24,925 nucleotides of DNA, taken from NCBI GenBank assembly GCA_016794735.1, contig JAEUJK010000260.1, positions 1 through 24,925 on the forward strand, in the 5' to 3' direction. Shown here in pieces: positions 13,685 through 21,392 of the stretch. A model generated the notes under the pieces. It saw nothing but the letters and a program-made list of their open reading frames with translations, was not told where the DNA came from and did not search any database. This DNA is from Gemmatimonadota bacterium. Lineage in GTDB: Bacteria; Gemmatimonadota; Gemmatimonadetes; Gemmatimonadales; Gemmatimonadaceae. Position 1 is the stretch's first letter; every line of letters begins with the position of its first letter. The position numbers and the translations under genes were made by a program.

Positions 13685-14875
13685 TCAGCGCGTGAGCGGA
13701 TACACGACGACCGTTTCCACGTCGTCCTCGTCGAGCTCGATCCCGGCCACGTAGTCGCGGCCGGCATCGAGCAGGGAGAAGCGCGCCGGCAACACGACGT
13801 TGGCCACCCATCGCCCGTCCGCACCGAGGACGGACCAGGTGGTCGGCTTCGGCGGGATGACCGTCCCGCGACGTCCCGGCACAAAACTCTCGAGCACCAC
13901 GAACTCTCCGATCCACAACTCCCCGGTCGGCGACGGCACGAAGCGACCGAACGCGGACCGCTCATCGGCGAACTGCAGCATGCGGATAGACGCTTGCACC
14001 CGCTCCAGCGGCTGCGACCGGTTGGCCGCGAGATACCCGCGACGGAACTCCTCGCGATCGGCCTCGTTCACGGCCCCCGGCGAGACGTCGCGCGTGGTGC
14101 GCGATTGCAGCCGCCCGCGCCGATCGAAGCAGCGGACCTCCCAGCGGATCGTGTACCCCGTGCACACGCGCTCCCCCATCACGGCTGCCCGGGAGACGGC
14201 GCCAAGGAACAACCCCACCGAGGTGCCACCCCGCCGCACGCGCTCGAACACGGGGATCGTGGCAAAGGCGGTGACCGTCGTCCCGCCCGCGGGCACCAGG
14301 CCTAACGAGGCCGTCGCCGTCGAGCGTTCGGAGACGGTGTCTGTGACCGGGTCGACCCCCTGGACCACCCCCGTCCCATCGGAGAGGATGCCGTGCCACG
14401 AGTTGATGCCACGTCCGGGAAAGACAGGGCGCGGCCAGGTGCGGAGCAGCGTGCCATCGGCCGTGTAGATCTGCAGGCGCGATTGCCGGTCGTGAACGAC
14501 GAGTGTGTCCTGGCTGCGCAGCATGAACAGGATCCCGTCGAACTCACCCGGGCCCAGCCCCTTTCGCCCGATCGCGCGGATGAATGACCCGTCTGCCCCA
14601 AAGACGCGAAGCTCCGTCGAACCGCCGTCGGCGATCACCACGCGCCCGTCGCCGAGCCGGGCCACGCCGAGCACCTGCGCGAGTTCCGTGGGGCCCGTGC
14701 CCGACGCGCCGCCGATCCGCACCAGGGCCTTTGGTCCCACGCTCCACGTCGAACGGGGACGGTCGGCGCGACGATAGCTGATGAGGCGCGCGCCCGCACT
14801 GTCCACAACCTGCTGGGCCTCGGCGCCGACGGCGCCCGCCAGGAGCGCGATGAAGCCCCACGCGCCGCGGGTCAT
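13685..14875 (-). CDS. Secreted six-bladed beta-propeller protein
   Basis: A 396-residue protein with a signal peptide (1-22, ending AEAQ) followed by repeated beta-strand units of the NHL or 6-bladed propeller type. The clearest blade is LARLGDGRVVIADGG...LRVFGADGSFIRAIGRKGLGPGEF, split over residues 73-112. A second follows at about 124-146 (LVVHDRQSRLQIYTADGTLLRTW). Later blades are divergent, with two cysteines near VCTGYTIRWEVRCF that could form a disulphide. No catalytic residues are evident, so a binding role outside the cytoplasm is likely. The ATG at 14875 overlaps the stop of the SnoaL-like gene (ATGA), so expression is probably coupled. Its stop is six bases from the GH20 stop with no room for a terminator. 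Function unknown. Confidence 0.8.
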   Translation of the reverse strand: MTRGAWGFIALLAGAVGAEAQQVVDSAGARLISYRRADRPRSTWSVGPKALVRIGGASGTGPTELAQVLGVARLGDGRVVIADGGSTELRVFGADGSFIRAIGRKGLGPGEFDGILFMLRSQDTLVVHDRQSRLQIYTADGTLLRTWPRPVFPGRGINSWHGILSDGTGVVQGVDPVTDTVSERSTATASLGLVPAGGTTVTAFATIPVFERVRRGGTSVGLFLGAVSRAAVMGERVCTGYTIRWEVRCFDRRGRLQSRTTRDVSPGAVNEADREEFRRGYLAANRSQPLERVQASIRMLQFADERSAFGRFVPSPTGELWIGEFVVLESFVPGRRGTVIPPKPTTWSVLGADGRWVANVVLPARFSLLDAGRDYVAGIELDEDDVETVVVYPLTR

Positions 14876-15273
14876 GCGGCGCCGTCGAGCTGCCGCTGGT
14901 AGGCCGCGGCGTCGAAGGTGCCGATCGAGGTCTCGACCAGTCCTGTGGCGTCCATGGTCCACCGTTCCGAGCCGCTGATCCGCACACGACGGCCCGTCCC
15001 ACCAGGCCCCGAATTGGTGCCGGCAAGGGTCCACCGGTACAGGACATCCCGCGCCCCCACGTCCAGTCCGTCCATTGTAACGACGAGGTCAGGAAAGGCG
15101 GTCATGAACCCACGGGCGGAGTCGGCGATACCTGCGCGCCCAACGGCGGGCGGACCGCCGTTGATGCTCAGGGTCCCGTGCGGAGCAAAGAAGGAGGCAA
15201 CACGCTCCGGATCTCCACTGCACCAGGCCGCGGTGTACTCCGTCGCAAACACCTGTAGTTGATCCGGGGTCAT
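14872..15273 (-). CDS. SnoaL-like / NTF2-like protein
   Basis: A 133-residue cytosolic protein with the NTF2-like alpha+beta cone fold: an N-terminal helix QLQVFATEYTAAWCSGDPERVASFF (5-29), the strand FAPHGTLSING, RAGIADSARGFMTAFPDLVVTMDGLDV (46-72), then long C-terminal strands DVLYRWTLAGTNSGPGG, VRISGSERWTMD and LVETSIGTFD. The segment resembles SnoaL-like polyketide cyclase or steroid-isomerase relatives, but many members have no known reaction. The ATG at 15273 is preceded by GAGG and was preferred; a GTG at 15309 would add 12 residues and falls inside a palindrome. The last bases overlap the propeller gene start. No membrane or signal segment. Confidence 0.82.
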   Translation of the reverse strand: MTPDQLQVFATEYTAAWCSGDPERVASFFAPHGTLSINGGPPAVGRAGIADSARGFMTAFPDLVVTMDGLDVGARDVLYRWTLAGTNSGPGGTGRRVRISGSERWTMDATGLVETSIGTFDAAAYQRQLDGAA

Positions 15274-15429
15274 GGGCAGCCTCTGCGTCGCAGGTTCCTG
15301 TGCCGGCACAGGTCTACCGGCTGGACCCGGCCGGCGGAAGGCCCCGAGGGTCGCTGCCTTTGCACCCGCGGTCTGGCGGCGTCACACAGCCGAACGTCAG
15401 CTTCACGGCGCGCGTACACTCTCATACGT
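15274..15429. promoter_or_regulatory. Divergent control region of SnoaL-like and efflux operons
   Basis: This 156-base gap must hold the promoter of the tripartite efflux operon and that of the SnoaL/propeller pair. It contains an 11-bp imperfect-centre palindrome CTGCG-T-CGCAG (15283-15293), a perfect 16-bp palindrome (15297-15312), and the 10-bp palindrome CATACGTATG (15423-15432) across the TolC start. No regulator gene is adjacent. Confidence 0.55.
15297..15312. promoter_or_regulatory. Perfect 16-bp palindrome, candidate operator
   Basis: CCTGTGCCGGCACAGG is a perfect inverted repeat with no spacer, the usual form of a site for a dimeric repressor. It is 24 bases upstream of the SnoaL-like ATG and 118 bases upstream of the TolC-like ATG. 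It could also fold as a leader hairpin in the minus-strand transcript. Confidence 0.5.
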
Positions 15430-16845
15430 ATGCCAATCTCCTCGAGTTCACTCGCCGCGGTTCGCCTCGCCCTCGTGTTGGGGGCGGCCCCGCTCTGGGC
15501 CCAGCGACCGGATTCGGTGCGCCTTTCCATGGAAGACGCGGTGCGCCGGGTCGTCCGGGAAAGCGACGAAGTGCGGATCGCCCAGGCCCAGATCGAGGTG
15601 ACCGACGCGCAGGTCACCTCGGCCCGCGCCGCCGGGCTCCCGCAGGCCCGGCTTTCCTCACAGTACAGCCAGGTGTTGCGCAACGCGCGCGCCGAGATCG
15701 TGGGGCAGTCGATCTTTGGCCAGAACTACAACTACACTGGCAACGTCAACTTCCAGCAGGTCCTGTTCCAGGGCGGACGCGTGTTCGCCGGGGCCCGCGC
15801 GGCGGGTGACGCCAGGCGCGCCGCGTCGTACTCACGGGCCGAGACCGAGGCAACGCTCGCCGTCGATGTGCAGCGCGCGTACCTGAACGCACAACTCGCG
15901 CGCGAGCTGTTGCAGATCCAGGAACGCAATGCACAGCTGGCCTCGGAGCGCCTGGCCCTGGTGGAACAACTGGAGCGTGGCGGGCGCGCTTCGCGCTTTG
16001 ACGTGCTGCGCTCGCGCGTGGAACGTGCCAACCTCGAGCCGCAGGTGCTCGCGGCGCGGAACGCGGTCGAACTCGCTGCCATCGAGTTGCGACGCATCCT
16101 CAACGTGCCGGTGACGACGTCGCTCGTCCTCACGAGCACGCTCGACACGGCCGGGTTGCGAGCCATTGGCGCGACGGTGAGTGCCGACTCGGCGACCAAC
16201 CCGTTGCGTTCCTCGGAGCGCGCCGCGCAGTCCACGCTGGAAGCACGACGTGAAGGAATCCGCGTCGCGCGCGCCGACCTGATGCCCACGATCACCGCCT
16301 TCTTCCAGACGGGCTACACGGCGTTGCCGAGCAGCAATGGCTTTCCCACCGTGTGGGGGCGGACGTCGCTGAGCTACTGCACCGTGCCCAACCCGGCGCG
16401 CGTCTGCCAGAACAACGGCTGGTTCGAGGACCGCAACTTCGGGTTGCAGGTGGCATGGCCGCTCTTCGATGGGCTGCGCAGCAAGGGGAACATCGACCTG
16501 GCGCAGGCGCAGACGAAGCTCGCCCAACTCCAGCTCGACCAGGAGCGGGAGCGCGTGGGTGTGGAGCGTGCGCGCACCTGGGCCGAGTTCCGTCGGGCCG
16601 AGGCGGCGTTCGCTGCCCAACGCGAGAATGCATCACAGGCCGAGGAAGCGTGGAAGATCGCCGCGTTGCGCTTTGAGCGCGGGTTGTCCACCCAGCTCGA
16701 GGTGGCCGATGCGCAGTTGCTCCTCCTGACCGCACGCACGAACGCGGCACGGGCGAGCACCGAGTTCTACCTCGCGAGCGCCGACCTGGCGCGCGCCCGC
16801 GGATTGCCGATTCCGCTGCCTCCTACGCGTTCGACTTCACCATAG
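15430..16845 (+). CDS. TolC-family outer membrane efflux protein
   Basis: A 471-residue outer membrane factor forming the exit duct of a tripartite pump. Signal peptide 1-25 (cleavage after PLWAQ region). The mature protein shows the two-fold OEP repeat: helical stretches rich in Ala/Arg/Gln (35-75 and 125-215) flank strands such as SSQYSQVLRN and NYTGNVNFQQVLFQGG (101-116). A second repeat begins near TLEARREGIRVARADLMPTITAFFQTGY and ends with the typical FERGLSTQLEVADAQLLLLTARTN. A Cys pair in YCTVPNPARVC lies in the outer beta region, probably a disulphide. The start at 15430 is chosen because the signal peptide begins there. The long upstream frame from 15259 is not conserved-looking. First gene of the efflux operon, two to eight bases before the adaptor gene. 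Confidence 0.93.
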   Translation: MPISSSSLAAVRLALVLGAAPLWAQRPDSVRLSMEDAVRRVVRESDEVRIAQAQIEVTDAQVTSARAAGLPQARLSSQYSQVLRNARAEIVGQSIFGQNYNYTGNVNFQQVLFQGGRVFAGARAAGDARRAASYSRAETEATLAVDVQRAYLNAQLARELLQIQERNAQLASERLALVEQLERGGRASRFDVLRSRVERANLEPQVLAARNAVELAAIELRRILNVPVTTSLVLTSTLDTAGLRAIGATVSADSATNPLRSSERAAQSTLEARREGIRVARADLMPTITAFFQTGYTALPSSNGFPTVWGRTSLSYCTVPNPARVCQNNGWFEDRNFGLQVAWPLFDGLRSKGNIDLAQAQTKLAQLQLDQERERVGVERARTWAEFRRAEAAFAAQRENASQAEEAWKIAALRFERGLSTQLEVADAQLLLLTARTNAARASTEFYLASADLARARGLPIPLPPTRSTSP

Positions 16846-16853
16846 AGGTGTTC

Positions 16854-18191
16854 GTGATTCGTCCGATTTCCGCGCGGAAGCTCTGCGCGTTGTTTGTCCT
16901 CGTCCTCGCTGCGTGTAACCGCGAGGAGGGCGCGGCGGCGTCCCCCGGTGGTGGCGGTGGCGGCGGCGGCGCACCCGCGGGCGCCAAGGGCGGCGGTGGT
17001 GGCCCCGGCGGTGGCGGTGGACCGGGTGGTGGCCGCTCACCCACGGTGCTCGGCGCGACCGACGTGCTCGAGGTGAAGAACGGCAGCATCGAAGCGGCGC
17101 TGCTCATCAGTGGCGACCTCAAGCCGATCGAGGAGATTGCCGTGCGCTCGCGCCTGGAAGGCGATGTGACGGCGGTGCTCGCGCGCGAAGGCGACCGCGT
17201 GACTCGCGGCCAGGTGCTGGTCCGCTTCGAGAACGCGGTGCAGGAAGGCGACCGCGCCTCGGCGCAGGCCGAAGTCGAATCGTCCAAGGCGGACGTTGCG
17301 AACGCCCAGTGGAATGCCGACCAGTCGGCGGAGCTGTTCAAGGCCGGGGCGATTCCGGAGCGCGACCAGCGGACGGCGCAGCAGGCCCTGGCAGCGGCGC
17401 AGTCGCGGCTCGCGGCGGCCGAGGCGCGCCTGCGCGGCGTGACGCAGACCCTCGACGACACGCGCATTGGGGCGCCGACCACGGGCACCGTCTCGACCCG
17501 CACGGTGGAGCCGGGTGAACACGTCGTCCGCGGCGCGACGCTGATGACCGTGGTGCGCAACGACGTGCTGGAGCTGGAGGCGGCGGTCCCGTCGCGCCAG
17601 GCCGCCGACCTGCGCCCGGGGCAGGCGGTGCGGTTCGCGGCTAACGGTCGGCAGCTGGAGGGGAAGGTGGCCCGCATCTCGCCGACCATCAACCCGGCGA
17701 ACCGTACCCTCACCGTGTACCTGCAGGTGCCGAACCCCCGTGGCGAGATGCGGGGCAACACGTTCGCGACGGGGCGCGTGGTGACGCGCGTCGTGAACAA
17801 CACCATCGTGATCCCGAGTGCGGCGGTGCGACAGGGTCCCGCCGGTGGCCAGCCGTTTGTCTATCGCATCATCGATGACAAGGTGGATGTGGCGCAGGTG
17901 GAACTGGGGGTGGGGGATGAGCAGGCCGCGACGACGCAGGTGTTGTCCGGTCTCGCCGTGGGGGACCGCATCATCGTCGGGAACCTTGGCGCCCTCGGTC
18001 GCGGGATGCCGGTCCGCGTCGTCTCGGCCGAGCAGGGTCGCGGGGGTGGACCGCGCGAGGCGGGGGCCGCCGGTGGACGGCCCGGCGGCGGTCGGCCCGG
18101 CGGTGGGGAAGCAGGCGCGACACGATCGCCGCGCGGCGGCGACTCGACCAGCACGCGGCGCCCCCGGGGCGATTCCGCGGCGAAGCGTTAG
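16854..18191 (+). CDS. RND efflux periplasmic adaptor lipoprotein (HlyD/MFP family)
   Basis: A 445-residue adaptor linking the RND pump to the outer membrane duct. Signal peptide 1-20 ends in the lipobox VLAAC21, so it should be a lipoprotein. A glycine-dominated linker (32-60) follows. The barrel-sandwich/lipoyl half motifs are VRSRLEGDVTAVLAREGDRVTRGQVLVRF (97-125) and TRIGAPTTGTVSTRTVEPGEHVVRGATL (203-230), with the alpha-hairpin between (131-200). Beta-barrel and membrane-proximal domains run to about 392. Residues 392-445 are an Arg/Gly/Pro-rich disordered tail. Start: GTG at 16854 is preferred because GAGG lies five bases before it; a GTG at 16848 would add two residues and overlap that Shine-Dalgarno. 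Eleven bases separate it from the pump gene. Confidence 0.93.
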   Translation: MIRPISARKLCALFVLVLAACNREEGAAASPGGGGGGGGAPAGAKGGGGGPGGGGGPGGGRSPTVLGATDVLEVKNGSIEAALLISGDLKPIEEIAVRSRLEGDVTAVLAREGDRVTRGQVLVRFENAVQEGDRASAQAEVESSKADVANAQWNADQSAELFKAGAIPERDQRTAQQALAAAQSRLAAAEARLRGVTQTLDDTRIGAPTTGTVSTRTVEPGEHVVRGATLMTVVRNDVLELEAAVPSRQAADLRPGQAVRFAANGRQLEGKVARISPTINPANRTLTVYLQVPNPRGEMRGNTFATGRVVTRVVNNTIVIPSAAVRQGPAGGQPFVYRIIDDKVDVAQVELGVGDEQAATTQVLSGLAVGDRIIVGNLGALGRGMPVRVVSAEQGRGGGPREAGAAGGRPGGGRPGGGEAGATRSPRGGDSTSTRRPRGDSAAKR

Positions 18192-18202
18192 GCGGAGGCG
18201 CC

Positions 18203-21200
18203 ATGTATCTCACGGAAGTCTCGATCAAGCGACCCGTCTTCACGACCATGATGATGGTGGCCCTCGTCGTCTTTGGCGTGGTGGCTTACCAGCGCCTCGC
18301 GGTCGACGAGTACCCGGACATCACGTACCCCGTCGTGATGGCGAACACCTCGTATCCCGGGGCGTCGCCGGAGGTCATGGAGCGGGACGTGTCGCGCCCC
18401 ATCGAGGAAGCGCTGAACACGGTGCAGGGCATCCGCGAGATCACCTCGACGTCGTCCGAGGGAAACTCCAGCGTGCGCGTCATGCTCCAGCTGGGGATGG
18501 ACCCGCTGGAAGCGCAGCAGGAAGTCATCGCCAAGATTGCGCGCATCCGTCGCCAGCTGCCGCCCGACATCGACGACCCGGTCATCAATCGCTTTGACCC
18601 CAACGATCGCCCGATCATGGCCGTGGCCATGACCAGCAGCGAGCGGCCGCTGCGCGAGCTGACCGACCTCGCCGAGCAGACGATCAAGCCGAGGTTCGAG
18701 AGTGTGCCCGGGGTGGGTGGCGTCAACGTCAACGGTGGAACGACGCGCCAGATTCGCGTGCAGCTCAATGCGGACGCGCTGGTGGCGTACGGCATCTCGC
18801 CGGCACAGGTCTCGCAGGCCCTCGCGCGCGAGAACACCGAGACGCCGGCGGGACGCGTGATTCGCGGGGAATCGGAACGGATGGTGCGCGTGACGGGGAA
18901 GATCCGCGACCCGCGCGCCTTTGCGGACGTGGTGATCGCGGTGCGCAACGGGGCGCCGATCCGCGTGCGCGACGTGGCCACCGTCGAGGATGGCGTGGCC
19001 GATCGACGTTCGGCGTCGTTCATTGGTGAGACGCCGTCGGTGACGCTGGAGGTGCTCAAGGTCACCGGGTCGAACACGGTCGCGGTGAGCGATGGCGTGA
19101 AGAAGGTGGTGGACGAGGTCCAGGGCACGCTGCCGTCCGACATCAACCTCACGTTGATCCGCGACGACTCGATCAAGATCCGGCACTCGCTGTCCGACGT
19201 GCAGCTGTCGATCATCCTCGGCGCCGTCCTCACGATCCTCATCATCTACCTGTTCCTGAACTCGTGGCGCTCCACGGTCATCACGGGGCTCACGCTGCCG
19301 GTGTCGATCATCTCGGCGTTCTTCGTGATGTGGTTGTTCGACTTCACGATCAACACGATGACGTTGCTGGCATTGTCGCTGGCGATCGGGTTGCTCATCG
19401 ACGACGCGATCGTGGTGCGCGAGAACATCGTGCGACACATCGAGATGGGGAAAGGCCACCTCGAGGCCTCGCTGGAGGGGACGAAGGAGATCGGCCTGGC
19501 CGTGTTGTCAACGACCCTCGCCGTGGTCGCCGTGTTCATCCCCGTGGCGTTCATGGGCGGGCAGATCGGCAAGATCTTCTTCCAGTTCGGCGTGACCGTC
19601 GCGTTCGCGGTGCTCGTCTCGCTGTTCGTCTCGTTCACCCTCGACCCGATGCTGTCGAGCGTGTGGGCGGACCCGGAAGTCGAGCACGGTGGCCATGCGG
19701 AAACGCGCAAGCGCACCCGCAACCCGATTCGTCGCTTTGCCTTTGCCTTCGATGACTGGTTCGAGCGCACGTCGGAGCGCTACAAGCGCGGGCTCGACTG
19801 GGCGCTCGATCGTCGCTGGTTGATGGTCGGGGTGGCGGTGGCATCGGTTGTTGGGGCGTTCATGCTCTTCCCGCTGCTCGGCTTCACCTGGCTGCCGGAC
19901 TACGACAGCGGCGAGTTCAATGTCTCGTTCCGGCTGCCGCCCGGTTCACGCCTGGAGTACACGGTCGGGAAGGGGCAGGAGATCCAGCGCTTCCTGGCGT
20001 CCCAGCCGGAGGTGGAGTTCACGTCGCTGAACATCGGCGGCGGTGGTGGCATGGGCCGCGGCTCGAGCGGTGGGCAGATCTTCGTGCGCCTCAAGCCGAT
20101 CGACCAGCGCGACAAGTCAATGTTCGACATCCAGAACGACCTGCGCCGCAAGCTCGCGGGTATCCCGGGGGTCCGCCCGACGATCACCGGCAACATGTCG
20201 ATCTTCGGCGGCATGCGCCAACCGATCCAGATCTATGTGCAGGGCCCAGAACCTACACGCCTGAAGCTGGCGGCCGAGCAGGTGCTGGCCACGATGCGGA
20301 CGGTGGAAGGGTCCGCCGAGCCGCAGTCGAGTGACGACGGCGAGATCCCGCAGCTGGATGTGCGCGTCGACCGGCAGCAGGCGTGGGCGGCCGGACTCGC
20401 CATGCAGTCCATCGGGTCCACGTTGCAGCCCTTGTTCCAGGGGCAACGCGCCACGCGTTGGGAGGACCCCAACGGGTACTCACACGACGTCATGGTGGTG
20501 TATCCCGACTCCGAGCGGGTGAGCGCCGAAGATGTGGCGCAGATCCCGGTGTTGAGCAGCAATCCCGATCCGCGCACGGGGATGGCGGCGACGGTGCCGC
20601 TGGCCCAGGTCGCCGAGATCCGGCCGGGGGTCGGGCCGCAACAGATCGAGCGCGGATACCTCGAACGGCGCGTGACGATTTCTGCCGGTGTGTTGCCCGG
20701 GTTCCAGATGGGGAACGTGGCGGACGATGCGCGCGAGAAGATCGCCGCCATCGGCCTTCCCACCGGGTATCGGACGATCTTCGGTGGCGACGTGCAGAAC
20801 CTGACCGAGACGAAGGGTTACGTCGGCGAGGCGCTGGTGCTGGCGGTGGTCTTCATCTACCTCATCATCGCGTCGATCTTCGGGTCGTTCATCCAGCCGC
20901 TGGCCATCATGCTGGCGCTGCCGCTGTCGTTCCTTGGCGTGGCGCTGGGTCTCCTGGTGACCAAGGGTTCCCTCAACGTCATGTCGATGATCGGCGTGAT
21001 CATGCTGATGGGGCTGGTGACGAAGAACGGGATCCTGCTCATCGACTTCGTCAACAAGGAGCGTGAGCGCGGGATCGACCGCCGCAACGCGATCCTGAAT
21101 GCGGCGCGAATTCGCGTGCGGCCGATCATCATGACGACGGCGGCGATGATCTTCGGGATGTTGCCGCTGGCCTTTGCGCTCGGCGAGGGAGCGGAGCAGC

Positions 21201-21352
21201 GGGCGCCGATGGCGCACGCGGTGATCGGCGGGTTGATCACCTCCACGCTGCTCACGCTGTTCATCGTGCCGGTCGTCTACACGATGCTCGACGACATCAC
21301 CAACAAGGTGCTCGGGCGCAAGGCGGCGCCCGCTGCAGCAGGACAGGCCTAG
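18203..21352 (+). CDS. RND multidrug efflux transporter, HAE1 family
   Basis: A 1049-residue inner-membrane proton-driven pump, full length for the AcrB/MdtB/HAE1 family. The N-terminus has the standard VSIKRPVFTTMMMVALVVFGVVAY helix in pieces (7-29). TM4 carries the proton-relay pair Asp400-Asp401 in LSLAIGLLIDDAIVVREN (391-408). The second half repeats the layout, with TM10 region GLVTKNGILLIDFVNKERERG providing the conserved Lys and the closing RVRPIIMTTAAMIFGMLPLA. The porter domain shows YPGASPEVMERDVSRPIEEALNTVQGI (51-77), typical of HAE1. A Gly-rich loop GGGGGMGRGSSGGQ sits in the second periplasmic part. A clear GGAGG four bases before the ATG fixes the start. With the two upstream genes it makes a complete tripartite pump; substrates unknown. 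Confidence 0.96.
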   Translation: MYLTEVSIKRPVFTTMMMVALVVFGVVAYQRLAVDEYPDITYPVVMANTSYPGASPEVMERDVSRPIEEALNTVQGIREITSTSSEGNSSVRVMLQLGMDPLEAQQEVIAKIARIRRQLPPDIDDPVINRFDPNDRPIMAVAMTSSERPLRELTDLAEQTIKPRFESVPGVGGVNVNGGTTRQIRVQLNADALVAYGISPAQVSQALARENTETPAGRVIRGESERMVRVTGKIRDPRAFADVVIAVRNGAPIRVRDVATVEDGVADRRSASFIGETPSVTLEVLKVTGSNTVAVSDGVKKVVDEVQGTLPSDINLTLIRDDSIKIRHSLSDVQLSIILGAVLTILIIYLFLNSWRSTVITGLTLPVSIISAFFVMWLFDFTINTMTLLALSLAIGLLIDDAIVVRENIVRHIEMGKGHLEASLEGTKEIGLAVLSTTLAVVAVFIPVAFMGGQIGKIFFQFGVTVAFAVLVSLFVSFTLDPMLSSVWADPEVEHGGHAETRKRTRNPIRRFAFAFDDWFERTSERYKRGLDWALDRRWLMVGVAVASVVGAFMLFPLLGFTWLPDYDSGEFNVSFRLPPGSRLEYTVGKGQEIQRFLASQPEVEFTSLNIGGGGGMGRGSSGGQIFVRLKPIDQRDKSMFDIQNDLRRKLAGIPGVRPTITGNMSIFGGMRQPIQIYVQGPEPTRLKLAAEQVLATMRTVEGSAEPQSSDDGEIPQLDVRVDRQQAWAAGLAMQSIGSTLQPLFQGQRATRWEDPNGYSHDVMVVYPDSERVSAEDVAQIPVLSSNPDPRTGMAATVPLAQVAEIRPGVGPQQIERGYLERRVTISAGVLPGFQMGNVADDAREKIAAIGLPTGYRTIFGGDVQNLTETKGYVGEALVLAVVFIYLIIASIFGSFIQPLAIMLALPLSFLGVALGLLVTKGSLNVMSMIGVIMLMGLVTKNGILLIDFVNKERERGIDRRNAILNAARIRVRPIIMTTAAMIFGMLPLAFALGEGAEQRAPMAHAVIGGLITSTLLTLFIVPVVYTMLDDITNKVLGRKAAPAAAGQA

Positions 21353-21374
21353 GTCACCTGTCCTGCGGTGTCCG

Positions 21375-21392
21375 GGGCCCCGCGAGGGGCCC
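21375..21392. terminator. Probable bidirectional terminator hairpin with GCGA tetraloop
   Basis: GGGCCCC and GGGGCCC form a perfect 7-bp stem (21375-21381 with 21386-21392) closed by the GNRA-type loop GCGA. It lies between the convergent RND pump and Asp-box genes, and its last base is in the TAG of the latter. No U tract follows on either strand. Confidence 0.6.

Noticed and set aside
15414..15419. TACACT as a -10 box for the efflux operon
   Set aside because: No matching -35 at 16-18 bases and the distance to the ATG is very short; too weak to call.
15423..15432. 10-bp palindrome CATACGTATG over the TolC start codon as an operator
   Set aside because: Short enough to occur by chance and overlaps the start codon; kept only as a note within the control region.
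18188..19459. 423-codon minus-strand open frame opposite the RND pump
   Set aside because: His/Asp/Arg-rich shadow of the pump gene.
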